Assembly (NCBI GenBank): GCA_019843655.1
Contig: JACDQD010000003.1
Coordinates: forward strand, 34,336,224-34,400,223
DNA: 64,000 bases
From: Lethocerus indicus
Taxonomy: Eukaryota; Arthropoda; Insecta; Hemiptera; Belostomatidae
Direction: 5' to 3'
Part shown: positions 57,120 to 64,000 of the stretch, piece by piece
Numbering within the stretch: the first letter of the stretch is position 1
Layout of the letters: each line of letters starts with the position of its first letter
Translations under genes and position numbers: made by a program
Notes under the pieces: model-generated
Seen by the model: the letters and a program-made list of their open reading frames with translations, nothing else
What the model was told of the DNA's origin: nothing
Databases searched by the model: none

Positions 57120-58190
57120 AATGAAACTGATAGTTTCGTATATTCTAATATCGGAATATTCTCCCGAGTAAAATTCGAGAGGCGACTCTACTTCCCGGAG
57201 TGTTCGGGGTGGGGTGGAATTAAGTGTTCGGCTGGGGATACTTCGGGAGGGAAAAGGGGGATAATCCGCGATATAAATCAGCCGGTCACATTATTTAAGG
57301 AGACTCATTTTTCCTCCCCCCCCCCCATACATATATGCGGCTTATACGAGTATGTGCGGCTCCTCTCCTACGTGGCTTTCCAGCTTTTCATTCAGGGGGG
57401 TGGGGGGGGCACCCGTTTTTCATTCTCACCCGATATACTCCGAACGAAACAGTGAATATGTTTCTTTTCTTTTATTTATTGCAGAATCTCGAACAGATAA
57501 CTGTTATGAGTAGAATTCGCGGAATGTTAATACTTTTTTACGACGGAAAATCTCGAAGTGAGTGGCGTTTAAGCCTTCCTGGAGGGGTGGGGGGGGGATG
57601 ACAGAGGAGGACCATCAGGGATGATGATTCGATTGGAATCTCTGGATTTTCGATTTCTCAGTGTACTCCGTACTTATATGGGTAATGAATATGCGAATTG
57701 TTGTGGGGGAACATAAAAAAGATGTTGAGAAACAGTGCCATAATTGTTTCGTTGTTATACCGTAAAAACAACTCGTAAATTCATCAAACTGACGCACAGT
57801 GCCATCATAAAAAACGAAATATATTAATTGCAAACGCGACAGTTTACTTTATTCACACCGAGTATCGACTAGGGTTTGAATTTTTTTTATAATACTCTGT
57901 TCCCCACTCAAATCTGAAAAATTACACGTTGATTTCGGTCGCGTGAAGAAACGACAAAAACGCATACTTCTCCGAACACTGATTAATGATATAGTTGCAC
58001 GAATTCGGCGGTGTCGCATTTTTTTTAATAATAATAATAATCGGTCAATATTCCCCCCCCCCCCCGCGTAAAACTCTACGCAATTAACGTCCAATATGGC
58101 ACGCGCGGAACATTTCATATTTAGTCGCGATATCGAATCCACTCGTGTTAACTTATGTGACCCTGGAATCGAATATATCAATATATATAT
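57120..58190. other. SLC6 intron: unassigned, low-complexity C/G tracts
   Basis: Contains C runs (57315-57326, 58053-58064) and G runs (57400s, 57585-57596). Short frames have no motif. Confidence 0.45.
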
Positions 58191-58192
58191 AT

Positions 58193-58410
58193 TAGGGGTA
58201 CCCAAAAGTAATCAACGTTTTGACTTTGGAATTCATTTTATTTTGCTAAAAAAGAAACTTTAAATTATTAATCTACTATATATTCAACGATATTATCGAC
58301 AACTCTCCGGCCAATTTTCGGGAAAATTTTACGATTCCCCTCTCGATACTCCTCTCAATACCGAAATAGATCTAATCAAAAGGGGATTACTTTTGGGTAC
58401 ACCTAATATA
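58193..58410 (+). mobile_element. MITE-2 copy
   Basis: ttaggggtacccaaaagtaa at the left, gattacttttgggtacacct then aata at the right, with the family interior between (small changes near 58350-58385). Confidence 0.88.
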
Positions 58411-58412
58411 TT

Positions 58413-58580
58413 TTGTCCTTCGCTGTTTTATTGTCACAACTGTACATTACAATAAGGCGATATTGATGTTAGAATAGCACTAATAACTGGTAAAACAATT
58501 GCCCATTTTTCTAATTTTTTGTCTATTTCTCCTACACATTTAGATCACGTGGCCAATTCCTTTTTTTTGTAAGGAATATT
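58413..58580 (+). repeat. Foldback-arm family fragment
   Basis: Shares tgttttattgtcacaactgt, aaggcgatattgatgtt and acgtggccaattccttt with the arms at 31140-31360. Confidence 0.6.
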
Positions 58581-58734
58581 CGGGATCTCGGAAGGATTAA
58601 GAGGTCTTAAGAGTTTGAGGATTTATTAAGGGTGAATCGCGTGCGAATTTGGTTTATATTTTTGTATGGCTACAAAACCCGGTTTCTAAAGTTTCATTCC
58701 CGCCTCTCCCCCCGGATGGTGTCAATAATTGTTA

Positions 58735-59440
58735 AATGCATTTCTCAGAAAAGTCAATGTTCCGAAAAGTTTCCTTCTATGTCTTAGATAAAATATTATC
58801 AACATCTGCCAGGTGGCTAGAAAAGTTTTCCTGGCGGTTATTTTTTCCCGAAAACTTTCTAGTTACTGAGTACGGGTATCTTGTAAATATTTTATACTGT
58901 CAGTCCTATATTTTGTTAAAAATTTGTTAATGCGATAAATTCGTAGCTAAAAATTAATATACTATATGAAAAATTAGCTCGACTAAACTTCCTTGCTTTC
59001 TCAAGTCCCTTAGCGATGGACAAAAAAATCGGTACGATTTTCGAGAACTTCGAGGAAATATTATATACTTCATGAACCTGTTGCGTTACTAAATTTTTGT
59101 ATGCATTCAAAAGTTTCCTTCTACGTCTCAGATAACATATTATCAACATCTGCTGGGTGGCTGGAAAAGTTTTCCTGGCGGTTATTTTTTCCTGAAAACT
59201 TCCGGGGAACAAAATCACGTGATCCTACCGGAAGTTACTAATAATTCGATCGGAATCGGTTAATAATAAATTCAAAAATTCCGGTCGAAGAAACCTTCCC
59301 CCGTCTGTGTACAACCCCAAAGTTGGCCCATTATCGCAAACTACTTTTGTCCCAATCAAAAAAATCCTCTTTTTTATCGCCTACATCCGCAGAGAAATGT
59401 CAACACAAGCTAAGATAGTGTCACTCATATCTTTAATTGT
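58735..59440 (+). repeat. Dispersed 590-bp repeat, copy 2, with a duplicated sub-block
   Basis: 58862-59440 is collinear with 43055-43645. The sub-block aagtttccttctatgtctta, then tcaacatctgccaggtggct appears both before it (58770-58860) and inside it (59105-59205). Confidence 0.85.
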
Positions 59441-59449
59441 AATTGTACT

Positions 59450-61620
59450 TATGACCGTGGTCGATCGTACAATACAATAACCGGGCAAAAAAAAATTTCA
59501 TTTGAAAATAAAACCGCCCACGGCCGTTGAAGCTCGCGTTTGGGGCTTCGCGAAATTTCCCCCCCCGCCCCCCAACTTCAACACGACTCGAAGCTAAATA
59601 TTAACTCCCGTTCGGTTGTATCGACGGTAGGAATTTATTTTAGAGAAAAAAGAGAAAAAGAAATGGATCGATTCAACTTTTTGTTCCAGTAATTGTTTCC
59701 AGACGGGTCTCCGGCCGCCCCCCCCCCATTGTGAATTGGTGAACAATTGAAGTGTGCCCTTCAATATATTTCTGGACTCGGTAAAATTTTATTTTTTCCC
59801 CGGCTAAATCCGTTATTCTAAAAAAAACCTCGGGCGCGGTCTCGGCCGAATTAACTGACTAATTTGCATTGTCGATCGAATATATTTATCTGAGAGTATT
59901 CTTAACGCCGGCGCCTCTTAATTGATGAGAAAATGAGTTTATATCTATGTGACGGATTTCTCCGTCTCCCTCGGGGCCAATAATAATAACAAATCTTCTT
60001 CTCTCTCCCTAAGGTTTAATTACGCCAAGGACAATGGGTTCTTATAAAGAAAAAAAAAGAAAAAGAAAAAAGAATAATAAGAAGGAGAAGATATTTCCTT
60101 TAGCCACAAAGCCGCAACGATGAATGCAAAACGGAGAATGAAATCCCTCCCCACCCCCACCCCCCCGCCCGCGTTACGAATCAACTTGAATATGTGCTAA
60201 TGAGGAAGTCTGTCGGTGTCGGAGGAATGCCCACCGATCTGCCCTAATAATCAGGCTTGTCCTAAAATATGTCTCGTTCAGACTATTTGATTATTTAAAT
60301 CTATATATATATTAAATTTAAATACGGTCAAAGTGATGAACTGCGACATACGTACAAGGGGAGTATTGAGGGCTTTGGATCCGGGTGTTGGCAATGTTTA
60401 TTCAATGTCCAATTTTACATGGATGTTTTAGATATACTTTACATCTAGTACAATAGGGATGTTCAGTTTCAGTTAGTATATAGTCACGAATTAACGTTAT
60501 AGACTCTCAACCAGCATTGTTTTTGTATCTCTACTTTGTTTTAAGATGACAGTATAAATTATCAATTAATTCGATAATGAGAACTTTGTGGTGGAAGAAT
60601 TTCAGAAATAGTGTGTTCTGTTTAAATTTTATTTTATGTGTTTCAAATGATTAAAGTATTAAAGTACCAATTAAAGTGTAGTCCAGTGATCTATGAGGAA
60701 AATGCTAGTATTGTGTAGGTTAAATAGTATTATATATTCCAATTTATTCTTTCTAACATAATTAACTAAAGGTAAATGATGAATTACATGTACAATATCT
60801 TCTTGGGACAAAACATCCCTTCAGGCTCATTAAAAAAAAAATGTTATAAAAAAATATCCGGATGTTGCAAGTCTTGGCGTAACCCCAAAATTTCGATTCA
60901 ATACGTATAAAATACGTGTAATTTACAGTTATTAATTTACAATACGTGTAAATTATAATTGTATTGTTGTTTGAACGTTTCACTAATGGTCTTAGCAGTC
61001 CGAATTTTCCGAACTCAATTCTGTTCTTTTGAGTGAAAATGTTGAATGACCGACATTTCTATAAATTGATGTTTTTCTAAACGTTCAAGTATTTTATAGA
61101 AACTAAATTTGAGCTCCGGGCCGGCCTCGGTAAGTGCTTCGCAGAAGGAGCTATAGAATAAGCTGTCTACAGATGGGACCCCCTTCATAAAAAAACGAAT
61201 TCGGCCCTCAATCCCGAACAGATACGAGTTAATCTGTAAAAGGAAATCGAAGGGCCGTAAAGGGCCATTTAAATTGATTCACTCCAACTGTCCTTTCGAG
61301 AACAATACCGTCTCCCCCTTACACAATATAGTTTCCCCCCACCCCCCCCCCTCCCAATTTTCTAAAATTGTTACACAAAACACCCTTCCGTGCCGCCATC
61401 CAAATTCAAACTCCTGTAACGCCAACGTTACAGTTTGTTATTTTCGATAAATAATTTCATATTTCATAAGTCGTCCTCAAGGAAGGAGTTACGGCTACAG
61501 GATTATGATTTGGTTCGAAGCGTTTTCGTAAATTTTCTTTTAACTTGCACAATCAACAATATAGGTGAAATGGATTTAAGTATTGTCCCGACCCCTATTT
61601 TCATGACGAAGAACCCACCG
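59450..61620. other. SLC6 intron: no gene recognised
   Basis: AT-rich DNA with scattered C runs (59561-59574, 59718-59727, 60147-60170, 61336-61354). I find no SLC6 exon and no repeat family named here. Confidence 0.5.
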
Positions 61621-61624
61621 GTGA

Positions 61625-61790
61625 TACTCTGGGTAGATCTCTGGGTCAGTGGCGTTTAAGGGGTGGATAGTGGACGGGTAACGGAGGAACGAAATTGGGG
61701 ATTTTAGACTGCGGCTACGCCACGAGGTCGTGGCGAAGAGTGCTATTGAGGGGGAGCATTGAGGACGGTTCGAATGGGGACTTTCGATTG
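61625..61790 (-). pseudogene. Jockey-like reverse-transcriptase tail fragment, minus strand
   Basis: The reverse complement reads cattcgaaccgtcctcaatg, then ctccccctcaatag, and ends with cttaaacgccactgac, matching the jockey-tail copies. Strongly decayed. Confidence 0.55.
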
Positions 61791-62205
61791 GGGGGGGGGG
61801 GAGCGAACAGACTGTGGTGTAGTCACGGTGGCACAAATATGATATTATTATACTCGGAGTGATAAAGAACTGCATTATACGACCGACGTAAGAAAGGCGT
61901 ACCAATATATTCTGGAATTCGGAACCGTTCCTTCCTCAACAACATGTGTCCGGTCCCATCTGGTACATCAAGTCTGTTCAAATCGCTTCTCGTATTATTA
62001 ACCCATGTCCCGAAAATAAATGTAAAACGTCTGCGAGTGAAGCTCGACAATTTTTTATTCGAATTCCTATCTAGTAGCGTCTTAGGATGAAAAACATTGA
62101 TTGCATAGACGCGAGATTGGATAAACAGTTTCTTTTCTAGAAGGTTGGAATGGATTGTTGTTAAGAACAAGAACAAAGAAAGAATAATCAACGAAAGTTT
62201 AAAAT

Positions 62206-62670
62206 ACCTGTTTTGTGGTCTGCGAGGGGTTGGAATACCGTAGGTTTGGTGGTGTTTCTGTCTCCTCTCGCCGGTACGGTCTTTCGCTAGACCGGTTTCG
62301 GCCGATCGCCATCTCCAGTAACTGACAAACACCGCAGTACAAGTGACCGCAGTACAGTGAGGATGCCCGAAAAACATAACACCGCTACTGAAGGTGGGGC
62401 GAGCAGCCGAAAACCGGTCTAGCAAAAGACCGAACCGGCGCGACAGGAGACAGAAACACCGCAAACCTACAATAATCAACCGAAACGTCGAACCGTGTAC
62501 AGGACAATACCGGACAACTATCACAGTACAAGTGAAAGTGCAATTAGCGTGCCCCACACGTGTGTCCCACGTGCCAAAGTGCACTAACACCGCTACTGGA
62601 GATGGCGGGCGGCCAAAGCTGTCTGGCGAAAGACCGAACCGTCGAGAGGGGAGACAGAAAAATCTACTGA
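62206..62670. mobile_element. MITE-1, complete copy plus an extra right half
   Basis: Left terminus acctgttttgtggtctgcga, then hairpin ggtctttcgctagaccggtt. First right arm at 62370-62470 (accgctactgaaggtggggc, ccggtctagcaaaagaccg). A second core and right arm follow at 62520-62665 (cacagtacaagtgaaagtgc, accgctactggagatggcgg). Confidence 0.82.
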
Positions 62671-62679
62671 ATTGAACAA

Positions 62680-63160
62680 CGTGTCCTGGCCTTCGATGTC
62701 TCGGTACGAAAAGAAAAACCCTCGTATTTTTTCGCGCTCTTCCCCAAATGAAAAATTACACTTCAAGACGCGCATATCCATATCGAAGGTTGGAATATGG
62801 TGGCGGTCGTTAACGGACTTTTCGAAATTTTCGAACGTTTTCGGATGGCAATGGATGACGGGTGAATCGTCCCCCTCCCCCCCCCATCCCAATAGGGGGT
62901 AATTCGCCCTCGAAGGGCTCGTAGTGAAATTGCAGCACTTTCTTAATGCAGCGCTAAAAGCATTTTCCAACCTCTGGGCGCGACCCCATCGAAAAATCGA
63001 AAAAGCCTTCCCGATTATTATTTTTTACCTCCCCCTCACCCCCCCCCCCCCCAAGACCCTAAACTCTTAAACCGGCGTTCGATTTAACGCCCATTCAGCG
63101 CTTTCGCGAAAAGTCATCGGGTCCAGAAACGAAATTGTAAAATGCGGGAACGGTTTGAGA
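62680..63160. other. SLC6 intron: no gene recognised
   Basis: Contains C runs at 62871-62885 and 63037-63052. The minus-strand 125-residue frame has no recognisable motif. Confidence 0.45.
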
Positions 63161-63162
63161 GG

Positions 63163-63315
63163 AATACCTGTTTCGTGTGGGTCCGCTAGGGGTTGTGGAA
63201 TAACGGAGATTTTCCAACACGGTGCCAAAGTGATTGACAGCGCTACTGAAGATGGCGAGCGGCCGAGACCGGTCTGGCGAAAGACCGAACCGGCACGAGA
63301 GGGAGACAGAAGACG
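63163..63315. mobile_element. MITE-1, short copy lacking the core
   Basis: Left terminus acctgtttcgtgtgggtccg, then a direct jump to the right arm (cagcgctactgaagatggcg, accggtctggcgaaagaccg). Confidence 0.75.
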
Positions 63316-63637
63316 TCTATTTCGTATTTTAACAACCGCAGAAGATTAAACGCGTACCGATATTATAATTAATCTTAATAATACTATAATAAAATCGTTG
63401 AAAGTTAGAATGTATTTTATTTTATAATTTTAAATTTTTTTCAAAAGCTCCAATTCGGAATTGGCTTAATTTAATTACTACCTTCGTAACCTCCGATTTT
63501 TCATTTAGTTCCTCGCGTTAATCTTTATTAAGGGATAAAACACAGGATATCATCTAAATAGATTTGCTACAGCGATTGATTCTGTTTTCGGTATATCTTC
63601 AGAAAAAATTACTTCACAGATATCTGTGTTTTGTATC

Positions 63638-63852
63638 AGGTGTACCCAAAAGTAATCGACAATTTGATAAGATGTATTTTGGTCTTGAGGAGTTCCTCAA
63701 GAGGGGGGAATCGAAAATTTGCCGGAAAAGTGGCCGGAGAGTTGTTGATAATATCGGTGAATATATAGTAGATTAATAATTAATGTTTCTTTTTTAGCAA
63801 AATAAAATGAATTCCAAAGTCAAAATGTTGATTACTTTTGGGTACCCCTAAT
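63638..63852 (-). mobile_element. MITE-2 copy, opposite orientation
   Basis: aggtgtacccaaaagtaatc at the left and gattacttttgggtacccct, then aata at the right: the reverse complement of the other copies, complete and little diverged. Confidence 0.9.
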
Positions 63853-64000
63853 ATTTTAGCTGCCGCGGTCCAATAGTGTCAATCGTTGAATAAAATTAGC
63901 GCGCATTTTATTCGATAATTTTAAATTGTTTTTCAAAGATTTCAAATATTCGGATTCGGCATTTTCTCAATTCAATACTACTTTCGTAAGCTTCGATGTT

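Noticed and set aside
62394..62675. Frames across MITE-1 copies (here and at 1164, 19364, 40274, 46792) as host genes
   Set aside because: The same arms recur at many sites in different frames, so these are non-coding element sequence.

Overview
This window is nuclear DNA of an invertebrate animal, most likely an arthropod. The genes have GT-AG introns and encode metazoan proteins. The monoamine-transporter exon resembles arthropod dopamine transporters, and mariner-type DNA elements dominate the repeats. The phylum call is inference. There is no sign of a bacterial, organellar or viral replicon: no operons, rRNA or CRISPR array.

Five conserved genes can be reconstructed. (1) A ceramide glucosyltransferase (UGCG/GlcT-1), complete in one exon at 7194-8375 (+). 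(2) A MORN3-like protein on the minus strand in four exons between 10338 and 19843; its 8.0-kb first intron holds a large satellite block. (3) A ZCCHC8-like protein (NEXT complex, nuclear exosome targeting) in seven exons at 20413-28043 (+), head-to-head with MORN3. (4) A SMIM14-like small membrane protein on the minus strand in three coding exons at 32519-34372. (5) The first coding exon of an SLC6 monoamine transporter (dopamine-transporter-like) at 53488-53737 (+); I find no later exon before the window ends. The exon junctions keep frame throughout, and the MORN3, ZCCHC8 and SMIM14 reconstructions give 217, 481 and 107 residues.

Layout: 0-7 kb, repeats and a possible tRNA-derived SINE; 7-28 kb, gene-dense (UGCG, MORN3, ZCCHC8) with repeat-packed introns; 28-32.5 kb, repeats; 32.5-34.4 kb, SMIM14; 34.4-53.4 kb, a repeat graveyard with a 180-bp satellite, long GA tracts and decayed transposons; 53.5-64 kb, the start of the SLC6 gene followed by repeat-rich DNA that is probably its intron.

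Repeats make up most of the window. I name them locally. MITE-1 is palindromic, often with a (TA)n centre, and has at least 17 full or partial copies. MITE-2 has mariner-like ends TTAGGGGTACCCAAAAGTAA. Mariner-A has ends TATTGGGTCGACGACTAAGT and transposase remnants. Mariner-B is one decayed transposase copy. There are also jockey-like reverse-transcriptase tails, one 5'-truncated LINE with a target-site duplication, and two satellite families (104 bp and about 180 bp). The five genes have unrelated cellular roles and no operon-like link. The most unusual structure is the 6.3-kb composite in MORN3 intron 1: about 36 copies of a 104-bp satellite flanked by two oligonucleotide-repeat arrays in opposite orientation, an architecture like foldback transposons.
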